Shown in pieces: positions 7,652 to 14,516 of a stretch of DNA of 14,516 nt. A program made the translations under genes and the position numbers. Source of the stretch: DASRFR01 sp035651455 (GTDB lineage: Bacteria > Acidobacteriota > Terriglobia > Terriglobales > Acidobacteriaceae). The stretch covers positions 1 through 14,516 of the forward strand of contig DASRFR010000037.1 in NCBI GenBank assembly GCA_035651455.1, read 5' to 3'. Within the stretch, counting starts at the first letter, position 1. Every line of letters starts with the position of its first letter. The notes under the pieces are model-generated. The model had not been told where the DNA came from and searched no databases. It saw only the letters and a list, made by a program, of their open reading frames with translations.

Positions 7652-8989
7652 ATGAAATTGCATCAGATGCGCCGCCTATGGTGATCGCGCTTTTAGTCTT
7701 GGCATCTAGCCAGGCGCTTGCCAAAATCGACCACTCGCAAGCAGAGTTCATATTTCAGCAAGCCAACATAATCTGCACGCGGGATGATGGCGCACTGTGG
7801 GGGCATACTCTCTGCGGACCCATGCTGCTGGTCGACCCAGACGATCGCACCGTTGTCGCGAATCAGGCTGATGGTGGAGGCATGCTCGTTCACATGGGAT
7901 CTGTTTTCATTGGAGTCCTTCCGCCGTCCGAGGAAATATCGGACACCACGGTCGTATGGTCCGGGACTCGCTGGTCAGAGCTTCTTTGGCCTTGGCCAAT
8001 GCGGGAAGACGCGGACATGCGCAACGTGACATTGGTTCACGAACTGTTTCACCGGATTGAGCAAGATGACCTCCATATCGAGAAACTCGACGGAGACAAT
8101 AGCCATCTGGATAGCCTAGAGGGACGCTATCTGATCGAGTTGGAGTGGCGGGCGCTGGCTGCGGCGCTTCAGGCTTCGAGCCCTGAAAATCGGCGCGCTG
8201 CTTCCAGCCGATGCAATACTCTTTCGCAAGGAGCGCTATCGCTTGTTTCCGAAAGCAGCGGCAAACGAACTCGCACTCGAATCGAATGAAGGGATAGCCG
8301 AGTATACGGGCGTCAAGATCGGCCTCCAGACCTCACAGGAGCGCATTCGCTATGCGGTCCGCGATCTCTCGGCCTACTCGGAGGTCCCGAGCTTGGTACG
8401 ATCCTTCGCCTATGCCACTGGCCCGGCATACGGGCTTTTGCTCGATCAAGCCGATCCCAATTGGCTGCGGAGCTTCAGGGCCAATCAACTGGGTAGTCGT
8501 TTCGACCAGCGCCTCGGCGCTGCTCTGCATCTGCCTCCTCCGGAAGTCAGCCAACTACAAGCGCGTGAGGCTGAATACGATGTAGGCGGCAAGCTTCGAG
8601 CCCATGAAACCGACCGAGAGCACCAGAAGCGCGCGCTTGTTGCGGAATTCCGCGCTCGTCTCGTGGACGGAACGGGTCTCACCATGCCATTATCGAAACC
8701 GAGTTTTCAGTTCAAACCTCAGACGCTCGTGCCGCTCGATGAGATCGGTACCGTATATCCCACGATGACGCTCAAGGACTTCCGGGGCACGCTCACCGTA
8801 GAAAGCGGCGGCGTTCTCATGCGTAAACAGCCGAACGTGGCTGCAGTCTCCTCGGTCGGGTTTGATCCCGCAACACTGCGTGGCCAGGGATTCATTCTGA
8901 TCTTGAACCCCGGCTGGGTTATCCGGCCCAGTACTCGAAAAGGGGACCTGGTGATAGCAAATGCCGGCGATGCTAATCCGTCGCGATGA
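7652..8989 (+). pseudogene. Exported HExxH zinc metallopeptidase-like protein, broken by frameshifts
   Basis: A strong ribosome binding site (GAAGGAGGAAC) precedes the ATG at 7652, but that frame stops after ten codons. The neighbouring frame, from 7678, encodes a signal-peptide core (VIALLVLASSQALA) and then a body with TLVHELFHRIEQDD, an HExxH zinc site at residues 121-125 counted from 7678, followed by the glutamates of LEGRYLIELEWRAL. At about 8195-8215 the frame shifts again to a third part: ADAILFRKERYRLFPKAAANE, LALESNEGIAEYTG, and a C-terminal region to the TGA at 8987-8989 that ends in a small domain with ILILNPGWVI. Rebuilt, it is about 440 residues. I do not recognise the peptidase family. 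The pattern of HExxH plus later acidic conserved blocks suggests a gluzincin-type fold. Both shifts may be lesions or sequencing errors. Confidence 0.75.
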
Positions 8990-9126
8990 ACTAGATGGCC
9001 TTAGCGTTGACTCCGGCGCAAGTTGTGTTACGGCATTAGTCACTAGAATGGAAACATTCATAGCCTAGGCACCATCGGTTGCCAGGAGCGCGTTGTCTGA
9101 TGAATTGACCGCGGAGAGAAAAGAGC

Positions 9127-9798
9127 GTGAGCGAACAAGGCTGGCATGAGTTCCTCGCCGCCGAAGGTGTCGAGGATTGGGTAGTGTTGCACGGCGGTGC
9201 GACGGCGGTCTTTCGCGTCAGGTCGCTGCGGGAATCAGTGCGCCTCGCCGAAGCTGTTGCGGAGACACCAGGCGTCCAGGGCTCTGGGGCGATGCTAACT
9301 TTGGCCGACGCTCGCTTGACGGTGCGGCTGACTCGTGACCTGTGGCAACTCGAGAAGCGCCACATCGAACTCGCCCGAGCCGTGTCTGAAGTTGCGCGGT
9401 CACATGGTGCGGTTCCCGATCGTGCGTCGGTGCAAGAGGTGCAACTCGCGATAGCGGCGAAACGGGATGCGATTGACGTCGGCTTCTGGCGCGCTGTGCT
9501 CGGTTATTTGCCAGCATCCGACGATAATGCGATTGATCCTCTGGGACACGGATCAACGGTCTGGATGCAAGAACTCGACGATAATAAGCCATTTCGGCAC
9601 GCGATGCATGTCGATGTGTCGGTCGCACATGAGCACGTCTCAGCGCGGCTAGAAGCGGCGCTCGCTGCAGGCGGTCGTATTGTCGACGAGTCGCATGCGC
9701 CATCGCACTGGACGCTGTCCGACCGCGCAGGCAACCGCGTCTGTATCTGCGCGTGGCCAGACGGGCCCATGCAATCACCGCCCGACGGCACGTGTTAG
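9127..9798 (+). CDS. Pterin-dehydratase-like and VOC/glyoxalase fusion protein
   Basis: A 223-residue protein starting with GTG at 9127, with GGAGAG upstream. The N-terminal about 105 residues resemble a 4a-hydroxytetrahydrobiopterin dehydratase fold (WHEFLAAEGVEDWVVLHGG, VRSLRESVRLAEAVAETPGV, ARLTVRLTRD, HIELARAVSEVARSHG). From about residue 125 a single VOC (glyoxalase_6-like) domain follows: KRDAIDVGFWRAVLGYLP, FRHAMHVDVSV and WTLSDRAGNRVCICAW. This fusion is common in soil bacteria and is usually annotated only as VOC family. The reaction is unknown. It is intact and separated from the preceding gene by 137 bases, where no convincing promoter is seen. Confidence 0.85.
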   Translation: MSEQGWHEFLAAEGVEDWVVLHGGATAVFRVRSLRESVRLAEAVAETPGVQGSGAMLTLADARLTVRLTRDLWQLEKRHIELARAVSEVARSHGAVPDRASVQEVQLAIAAKRDAIDVGFWRAVLGYLPASDDNAIDPLGHGSTVWMQELDDNKPFRHAMHVDVSVAHEHVSARLEAALAAGGRIVDESHAPSHWTLSDRAGNRVCICAWPDGPMQSPPDGTC

Positions 9799-9884
9799 TT
9801 CCGAGCCGCGATCATTGAGGACCACACGGCCTGGGTTCCTCTATGATCAAGATACGATGCATAATTGCTGAAGAGGGAAAGGTT

Positions 9885-10383
9885 ATGACTCGCGATGCCA
9901 GATTGATGTCGGGCATCATTCTCATCACCGGGCCGACGATCCAGTACGGTGGCTACTTTCTGCTGACCTCTCCCATGAATAAGGGAAGCGGGTACATGGG
10001 ACAACCCACTCCCTCAGAGCTTCTTTCGTGCGGACAGGCTCATGCAGGCGTGACCGTGATTGTCTCGCTCATCTGTGAGATGCTCGTGGACAATGCCGTT
10101 CTTCCAATGCCTCTTCTCTGGTTCGTTCGAATCGGAGTGCCTCTTGCGGCAATTCTGATTTCCGCAGGGTTCCTTCTTTTCGGTGCTTCCGCCGAATGCA
10201 ACTGACGCCAGCCAAGTAGTTACCTTGATTTACGTAGGAGCACTCGTTCTTGCCGTAAGTGTAATCTCACATGGCATCAGTTCGCTCAGGGCCGAAGACC
10301 TCGTTTGGGAAGGAATCTCTATTCTCCAGGGATGTCAAACCCATTCAGCAGGCGTCAGTTTATCGGTAGATCCCCAATCTTGA
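9885..10383 (+). pseudogene. Four-helix inner-membrane protein, copy 2, frameshifted
   Basis: Starting at the ATG at 9885 (after GAGGGAAAGG), the reading frame begins MTRDARLMSGIILITGPT and matches copy 1 (start 5408) along its length: PTIQYGGYFLLTS, AHAG before helix 2, PLLWFVRIGVPLAAILIS. It diverges at about 10170 and hits a stop at 10203-10205. The homology resumes one base over (LIYVGALVLAVSVISHGI), which fits a one-base insertion in TTCC at 10170-10173. In the continued frame the C-terminus runs past the copy 1 end to the TGA at 10381-10383, about 30 residues longer, overlapping the end of the convergent SUMF-like gene. The HxH of copy 1 is QAHAG here. It is an old duplicate, inactivated or mis-sequenced. 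Confidence 0.8.
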
Positions 10384-12256
10384 CTTCTTCCAGCTTCCCG
10401 GACTCCGCTTGTGCCTTTTCGGCTGGTTCCAAATACAGCCTGACGTAGTTGAAGAATTTTGCTGAAAAATCAACTCGGACCCAGTACTCCTTCCCAGCCT
10501 CCATATCGAGATCATAGATTGGAAGGTCGGCTTTTGCCTTTCTAGCTGACGCGGTGATGTTGTGCTTGCCGGGCGCAATCAGCAGTTGGATAGCTTGTCC
10601 ATTCTCGATCTGAGTAGCCTTTTTGCCGTCGATGTCAATGTTAGTTTTCAATCCCAAGCCAGCAAATTGGTGAACGCGATAGAGATGAAGTATGGCGGTA
10701 TTGGAAACTGTCGCGGCCGTACCAATGAGGGCTGGATTGCTCGCCAAAACAGATCCCTGTGACAGTTGTGCTGCCGGTTGCGACATAGAATCTATCGGAA
10801 CAGGACTCTTCGCCGCTTGCGTCGTTAGTTCTGGCTTGGATAACTCCACGGCTGCTGGGCTGCGGACCCCGGCTTGCTGCTTTTGCGTGTCATTTGACAA
10901 AACTACACGGAAACTAAAGTCGTTGAAACGCAAGTTGGGACCTACAGCCATTCGGAAAGATGTCCGCCGAAAGTTGTTCTCCGAATGAAACCATGATCCG
11001 CCCCTGGCGGTCTTGTTCACCATCTTGCTGTCGTACCAATCCTCGGTAAATTGAAAAAAACTACCGCCCAATCCATAAATTCCATACGCATTCGGGATAT
11101 CATTGCCCAAGGGAGAAATCGTCTTTTTGCCCGAGCTTTTCCGCTCATCGGCTTTTTGCGGATCAACTCCCACCGCTATGCTCCATTCCGCGTCGGTCGG
11201 CAGCCGATAGCTTTGATCGGGACCTATTTTTCCGATGTGCCTTTCCTTCTCCGTAAGCCACTCACAAAAAACCTTGGCATCTTTCCAGCTCACGCCGGTT
11301 ACTGCATCCCCGGGGCCTTGCGTCCACCCGGGGTTCTGCCACGAATTCCCGAGTCGTTCATAGTGGGCTTGAACGTAGGAAGCTAAAAGTGTCGCGCCTT
11401 GGTGCCCGCTTATCCCTGAGCTCATATCACGCGTAGCATCGTAGTGAGTATCGTTCACGAATGCCTGAAAGTCTTGCACACGCGTGTCCCAGACGGAAAA
11501 TACAACCGTAGTCCCCGGCACATGCGTGAACTTCATGCCCAAGCTGTTGACGAGGCTATCGGCGGTGTTCCGCTTCGCTTCCGCCATTTTTTCTTGGTCG
11601 AGCCAGCCTTTCAATTTCAATTGCGAAATTAAATGCTCCAGGCTTGGGTTGTTGCTGTCCGCCGCGCCTGCTGCCAAGAGCTTTTGACCAGCTTCGGACC
11701 CTGCATACATGTCATCGAGGCTGATAGCCGCTGCGGCGCGAATCTGCCAAAGCAGCATTTGGTCGGGATGTTTCTGCAAAAACAAACTGCTGTCGCTCAA
11801 AAATCTTTGTAGCGAGGACTTTTGCTGCTCTGGATCGTCGGTTTGTTGTGCCTGTCGCGCCTCTTCAACCAAGGCGTTATAGTCCACCTTATCCATGCCT
11901 GTGAGCTGTCCAGTATCCGCATCAGTAGCAGGTTGAGCCGAAGGGCTAACTTCGCGGGTTGAAGGTACTGCAGCAACTGGCGTCAACAATTGCTTCAACA
12001 AGGCCTGAGTTTTGATCAATCGCTGGTCATTGGGATAAGCCACCAGCAAACCTGTGGTCAACGCTTGCGCTTCCGCGTATTTTCCCGCGTTAACCAGATC
12101 CGTAATTTTCTTCGTTACGTCGTCCGAAGCCTGTCCCGCTGTTTGTGGGCTGGGAGCAGCATTGGAATCGGTGGAAGTTGTTTGCGCGCACAAGGACGCT
12201 ACACAGCCAAGCACAAGAAATAATCCGACAATCAAAAGCTTCGTTAGTTTCTCCAT
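10355..12256 (-). CDS. Secreted SUMF1/FGE-fold protein without catalytic cysteines
   Basis: A protein of about 633 residues from the ATG at 12256. The frame also has a TTG at 12274, which overlaps the stop of the upstream gene. The N-terminus is a signal peptide (LLIVGLFLVLGCVASLCAQ), so the protein is exported or lipid-anchored. Residues about 45-240 are helical, low-complexity and TPR-like. Residues about 240-455 are an FGE/sulfatase-modifying fold: NSLGMKFTHVPG, DAVTGVSWKDAKVFCEWL, YRLPTDAEWSIAVG, NAYGIYGLGGSFFQFTEDW, ARGGSWFHSENNFRRTSFRMAV. True formylglycine-generating enzymes have two catalytic cysteines in the RGGS-to-R segment; here none is present, so sulfatase activation is not expected. 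It is more likely a binding or scaffold role (inference). Residues about 525-633 form a further beta-rich domain (IDIDGKKATQIENG, VRVDFSAKFFNYVRLYLE). It probably shares an operon with the TPR-containing protein. Confidence 0.85.
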   Translation of the reverse strand: MEKLTKLLIVGLFLVLGCVASLCAQTTSTDSNAAPSPQTAGQASDDVTKKITDLVNAGKYAEAQALTTGLLVAYPNDQRLIKTQALLKQLLTPVAAVPSTREVSPSAQPATDADTGQLTGMDKVDYNALVEEARQAQQTDDPEQQKSSLQRFLSDSSLFLQKHPDQMLLWQIRAAAAISLDDMYAGSEAGQKLLAAGAADSNNPSLEHLISQLKLKGWLDQEKMAEAKRNTADSLVNSLGMKFTHVPGTTVVFSVWDTRVQDFQAFVNDTHYDATRDMSSGISGHQGATLLASYVQAHYERLGNSWQNPGWTQGPGDAVTGVSWKDAKVFCEWLTEKERHIGKIGPDQSYRLPTDAEWSIAVGVDPQKADERKSSGKKTISPLGNDIPNAYGIYGLGGSFFQFTEDWYDSKMVNKTARGGSWFHSENNFRRTSFRMAVGPNLRFNDFSFRVVLSNDTQKQQAGVRSPAAVELSKPELTTQAAKSPVPIDSMSQPAAQLSQGSVLASNPALIGTAATVSNTAILHLYRVHQFAGLGLKTNIDIDGKKATQIENGQAIQLLIAPGKHNITASARKAKADLPIYDLDMEAGKEYWVRVDFSAKFFNYVRLYLEPAEKAQAESGKLEEVKIGDLPIN

Positions 12257-12270
12257 TGATATTCGAGGCC

Positions 12271-13230
12271 TCAATTGTGCGGCTCCGAGGAAGGCGCAGG
12301 ATTCGAAAAAATGGCGTTTACCTTTGCTTTAGTCTGCTGTTCATCCGGCGCATTGAGCCCCGGACCGGAGGATGGCTGCGGCGGCGGAAAGAGCTTGTCA
12401 ATCTGCTCTTGCGGGGAAATCTGTCGTGCAGGAACGGAATATCCCAGCACGCTATTGATCTGGCCTTCGAGCAATTTGGGGTCAATGTAATTTCTCTTTA
12501 GGTTGCCCAGGTCCACCGTGTTGCTGTCGGAACCCGTGATAACCGTATTCAGGAAGCTGGAGTTGGGGTTAGCACTGGACGTATGCCCGATACCGCGGAA
12601 GTCCACCACGTTGGGGTCAAGGTTGATAAGATTCAAAGGACTGGGAAGACCTCTCGGAACGTTCCCCAGACTACCTTGTGCAGTACCCAACAGATTACCT
12701 AATGAATTGCTTGTCTTCGCGGCGTTGGCAGCGTCTCTCTGCCTTTGCCGGGCTAACTGAAGATTAGCGAGAATGTTCGCATTGTTCGGGGCCTGGTTTA
12801 GGGCTTGTTGGAATTCATTGATGGCCCCGGCGTAGTCGTTCTTCTTCAGAAGGTAAATGCCGCTGTTGTTTAGTTGCTCGGCAGCAAGAGCCCTTTGCTG
12901 CGTCGCCGGATCCAAAGGCGCGGCGAGTGGTTTCGGCTGGCCGAAGAGAATGTTATGGAGGCCCTGTCCGATCATGTAGCCGCCGAGTTGTGCTGACTGC
13001 ATGGCCATCTGTTGCTGTAGAGTTAGGCCGCCCGCGACGTTTGCTGTTGTGCTCCCACTGTTGCATTTTGATCCCGCCGCCACCCAGTCGTTGTAGGCCA
13101 TGCCAGAGGGTATGCCGCACTTTTGCTTGTAAGCTGTCCATTCCTGGTTGGATTGGCCAACTGCCAGCGAGGCTGAAAATATCGACGACAGGCACATCGT
13201 GATGCACAGATAGGAGTTGGAACGACGCAA
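12271..13230 (-). CDS. Secreted TPR-containing protein of unknown function
   Basis: A protein of about 319 residues. A TTG start at 13230, behind AAGGA at good spacing, is preferred; the frame extends to a TTG at 13281 that lacks a site. RRSNSYLCITMCLSSIF...LAVGQ is a signal peptide. The middle carries one clear tetratricopeptide repeat at about 120-155 (AEQLNNSGIYLLKKNDYAGA, NEFQQALNQAPNNANILANL). The C-terminus is rich in Asn, Pro, Ser and Gln (PPPQPSSGPGLNAPDEQQ), likely disordered. The stop at 12271-12273 overlaps a possible TTG start of the SUMF-like gene, and the better ATG start of that gene is 14 bases downstream, so the two are probably translated from one mRNA. No enzyme motif is seen. 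Confidence 0.75.
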   Translation of the reverse strand: MRRSNSYLCITMCLSSIFSASLAVGQSNQEWTAYKQKCGIPSGMAYNDWVAAGSKCNSGSTTANVAGGLTLQQQMAMQSAQLGGYMIGQGLHNILFGQPKPLAAPLDPATQQRALAAEQLNNSGIYLLKKNDYAGAINEFQQALNQAPNNANILANLQLARQRQRDAANAAKTSNSLGNLLGTAQGSLGNVPRGLPSPLNLINLDPNVVDFRGIGHTSSANPNSSFLNTVITGSDSNTVDLGNLKRNYIDPKLLEGQINSVLGYSVPARQISPQEQIDKLFPPPQPSSGPGLNAPDEQQTKAKVNAIFSNPAPSSEPHN

Positions 13231-13670
13231 GATTGTCCTTCCCGGCTGCCTTGGACTGTGGGGATGGGGCCGCCCTGGCAACCCTTTCTTATGGCCGAAG
13301 CAGGGAAACTCATTACCCTGGTTCTTAGCATTATTGCCTTGCTCGGATCTCCTATGATAATTACGTTGGTCACGCGGGCATCGGCTCTCGGTCGTCCTCG
13401 CGTTCTACATTATTTTCCGATTCAAGGAGATACCCAGCTTTGGGCTGCCACGAGCTGCTTCTTCGTGGATCGCACGCCACATTCACAGGAGGGATTTAGG
13501 ACTGCTGCCTAGCCACTCCGGTTCTCGACGATGGAAAGCCATGAGCCGGCTCCGTTCAGCGGAACTTCGTCGGTCCGCAGTCAGGCTGCAATCACAGGAC
13601 AGTTCCTGTCCACGGATTGTGGATAGATCGTCGGTTATTCGGAAGTTGGGAGAACATTTGTTTCGATTCA

Positions 13671-13695
13671 GTGTGCGAACTGTGTGCCGGATTCC
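13671..13695. repeat. GTGTGC-type double repeat, copy B
   Basis: It reads AGTGTGCGAACTGTGTGCC followed by GGATTC. Two GTGTGC cores lie about 11 bases apart, one helical turn. Copy C at about 13794-13820 (GCGTGCC...GCGTGCCGGATTTCGA) and copy A at about 110-134 (GTGTGCGAGTCGTGTGCCAG) have the same two-core layout. The helical-turn spacing suggests a protein-binding site, but the protein is unknown. Confidence 0.4.
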
Positions 13696-13793
13696 GAGGA
13701 TACTCAGATTCGGGAAAACGGCAAATCTGACTTGCGCTCGGTCAGCCGCAGGGCAGGGAAGACCCGCATAAAAATCTCATCTTAATCAATATG

Positions 13794-13820
13794 CTGCGTG
13801 CCAGCTGCGTGCCGGATTTC
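13794..13820. repeat. GTGTGC-type double repeat, copy C
   Basis: It reads TGCGTGCCAGCTGCGTGCC followed by GGATTTCG. It shares GTGCCGGATTYCGA with copy B, 124 bases upstream. The two GCGTGCC cores are again 11 bases apart, start to start. Confidence 0.4.
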
Positions 13821-13992
13821 GAACACTCGGTGCTTTGATTCAGGTTGCTAGTTCCGTCCCAATAGCAGCCGGCCGAGACGGCGACTTATATTTCAGTCGT
13901 CCACCCCGTCAATCTTGCTCTTCTCAACCAAGCAGTGTGTCAATGGTGTGCTTGCTTAGATTCCCATTACGGCGTGCATTTCCGCTTGCATT

Positions 13993-14017
13993 CGGAATTC
14001 GCGAATCGCGAATTCCG
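13993..14017. repeat. 25-bp near-perfect palindrome
   Basis: CGGAATTCGCGA at 13993-14004 is exactly complementary to TCGCGAATTCCG at 14006-14017, around a single central A. It lies about 40 bases upstream of the toxin-antitoxin -35 element. It could be a binding site for a dimeric regulator or recombinase, or an RNA hairpin. No T-run follows, so an intrinsic terminator is unlikely. Confidence 0.6.
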
Positions 14018-14057
14018 GGTATTCAAGTCTGAGCGGCCAATAGGGGGGGTCGGGAAC

Positions 14058-14086
14058 TTGACAGTAAGGCAATAATGCCTTACACT
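14058..14086 (+). promoter_or_regulatory. Sigma-70-type promoter of the toxin-antitoxin module
   Basis: TTGACA at 14058-14063 is a consensus -35. Seventeen bases later, TACACT at 14081-14086 is a good -10 match. Transcription would start near 14093, leaving about a 15-base leader before the antitoxin ATG at 14108. An AAGAGG site at 14098-14103 precedes that ATG. Confidence 0.75.
14064..14083. promoter_or_regulatory. Operator-like palindrome inside the toxin-antitoxin promoter
   Basis: GTAAGGCA at 14064-14071 is exactly complementary to TGCCTTAC at 14076-14083, with the spacer ATAA. It fills the -35/-10 spacer and covers half of the -10 element, so a bound dimer would block RNA polymerase. 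AbrB-type antitoxins usually repress their own promoter by binding such palindromes, and this is the probable autoregulatory site (inference). Confidence 0.7.
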
Positions 14087-14107
14087 GGATTTGATGGAAG
14101 AGGCAGA

Positions 14108-14359
14108 ATGATTGTTCTAACCATTACCGCTAAAGGGCAAGTCACGTTGAAACAGGATCTCCTCAAACATCTGGGGGTAGGTCCCGGAGAGAAGATTGAG
14201 GCCGACAAGTTGCCTGATGGCCGAATCATTGTGAGGGCGATGGGGCAGGATGGCAACATTGCTGATTTTGTTGGTTGTCTGGCACAGAGACGAGGCCCGA
14301 AATTCACCGTCGACGAGATGAACGAGATCGCGACCGAGGGATGGGCGAAGGCTAAATGA
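14108..14359 (+). CDS. AbrB/SpoVT-type antitoxin (VapB-like)
   Basis: An 83-residue protein from the ATG at 14108. The frame extends upstream to 14075, but that would start inside the promoter, so 14108 is chosen. Residues 1-45 form a swapped-hairpin AbrB-type DNA-binding domain: MIVLTITAKGQVTLKQDLLK, HLGVGPGEKIEADKLPDGRI. The C-terminal part (FTVDEMNEIATEGWAKAK) is the likely toxin-binding tail that blocks the PIN domain. Its stop overlaps the toxin start by four bases (ATGA at 14356-14359), the usual arrangement of type II modules. It acts in the cytoplasm and probably represses its own promoter. The pair may be active, since both genes look intact as far as visible. Confidence 0.88.
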   Translation: MIVLTITAKGQVTLKQDLLKHLGVGPGEKIEADKLPDGRIIVRAMGQDGNIADFVGCLAQRRGPKFTVDEMNEIATEGWAKAK

Positions 14360-14516
14360 AGGTTACTGCCGACAGCAACGTTCTCATTCGCGCCGCCGTT
14401 CAGGATGATCTTCATCAAGCCCGGCGAGCGGCAAAGATCTTGGCAGAAGCCGATCTCATTGCTGTGCCGGTGCCAGTTCTTTGTGAATTTGTGTGGGTGC
14501 TTCGTCGCGGCTACAA
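14356..14516 (+). CDS. PIN-domain toxin (VapC-like), cut by the window end
   Basis: The visible 53 residues begin MKVTADSNVLIRAAVQDD, the hallmark start of PIN-domain ribonucleases. D6 is the first catalytic acid, in the TADSNVLIR strand. IAVPVPVLCEFVWVLRRGY contains the expected glutamate of the metal site. Such toxins are Mg-dependent RNases, held inactive by the antitoxin encoded just upstream. The remaining acids of the site and the stop codon lie beyond 14516. Confidence 0.88.
   Translation, partial: MKVTADSNVLIRAAVQDDLHQARRAAKILAEADLIAVPVPVLCEFVWVLRRGY

Larger units (their letters stand above)
13282..14056. other. Gene-poor region with repeats and a palindrome
   Basis: About 775 bases with no convincing coding frame. 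Short frames on either strand have no family-like composition. The minus-strand TPR gene must have its promoter in the first part of this stretch, but no clear pair was found. It contains two copies of a GTGTGC double repeat (near 13671-13700 and 13794-13825), minor inverted repeats such as TCAGATT/AATCTGA around 13704-13730, and the palindrome at 13993-14017. The stretch may be a remnant of an integrated element (inference). Confidence 0.5.

Noticed and set aside
8985..9126. TTGACT near 9018 as a promoter of the VOC gene
   Set aside because: No -10 element lies at suitable spacing.
13600..13640. GGACAG/CTGTCC hairpin with a three-base loop
   Set aside because: The six-base stem is short enough to occur by chance, and nothing nearby needs it.
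13671..13820. GGATTCGA-type sequence resembling a tRNA T-arm
   Set aside because: The loop and stem positions do not fit a T-arm on either strand, and no acceptor or anticodon arm is present.

Overview
The window looks like a stretch of accessory chromosome from a soil Acidobacteriota-type bacterium (inference). The basis is a MacB/FtsX-like permease of the 'acidobacterial duplicated orphan permease' type, a moderate GC content, and a dense mix of small single-domain stress and detoxification families: YCII, RibD-like reductase, DinB, DoxX, VOC, DUF1579-like and AraC. No species can be named from the sequence.

Layout: (1) 1-253 shows no gene. (2) 254-1584, minus strand, is the C-terminal half of an FtsX-type permease, missing its N-terminus and broken by a frameshift. 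(3) 1714-2106 is a YCII-family gene carried in three reading-frame pieces. (4) 2154-2810 is an intact RibD/DHFR-like reductase, followed by a strong inverted repeat. (5) 2998-3594, minus strand, holds a C-terminal fragment that resembles DUF932 phage/plasmid-type proteins, then about 300 bases with no gene. (6) An AraC regulator (minus, ending at 3912) is divergent from a long plus-strand run: SAM methyltransferase, four-helix membrane protein, secreted DUF1579-like protein, DoxX-like protein, DinB-like protein, a frameshifted HExxH metalloprotease, a pterin-dehydratase/VOC fusion, and a second, frameshifted copy of the four-helix membrane protein. (7) Two minus-strand genes end at 10355 and 12271: a secreted TPR-containing protein and a secreted SUMF1/FGE-fold protein without the catalytic cysteines. 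They overlap or nearly overlap and probably form an operon. (8) 13282-14056 is gene-poor but contains two copies of a GTGTGC-type repeat and a 25-bp palindrome. (9) The right edge holds a type II toxin-antitoxin module: an AbrB-type antitoxin and a PIN-domain toxin cut by the window end. Its promoter has a perfect 8+8 palindrome inside the -35/-10 spacer.

The most notable points are four frameshift-broken genes among intact neighbours, the duplicated membrane protein of unknown function, the operator-like palindrome of the toxin-antitoxin promoter, and a degenerate repeat found near both window ends. No CRISPR array, tRNA, rRNA or intact transposase or integrase gene is visible. I see no clearly undescribed multi-gene system. 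The best candidates for new biology are the duplicated membrane family and the TPR/SUMF pair.
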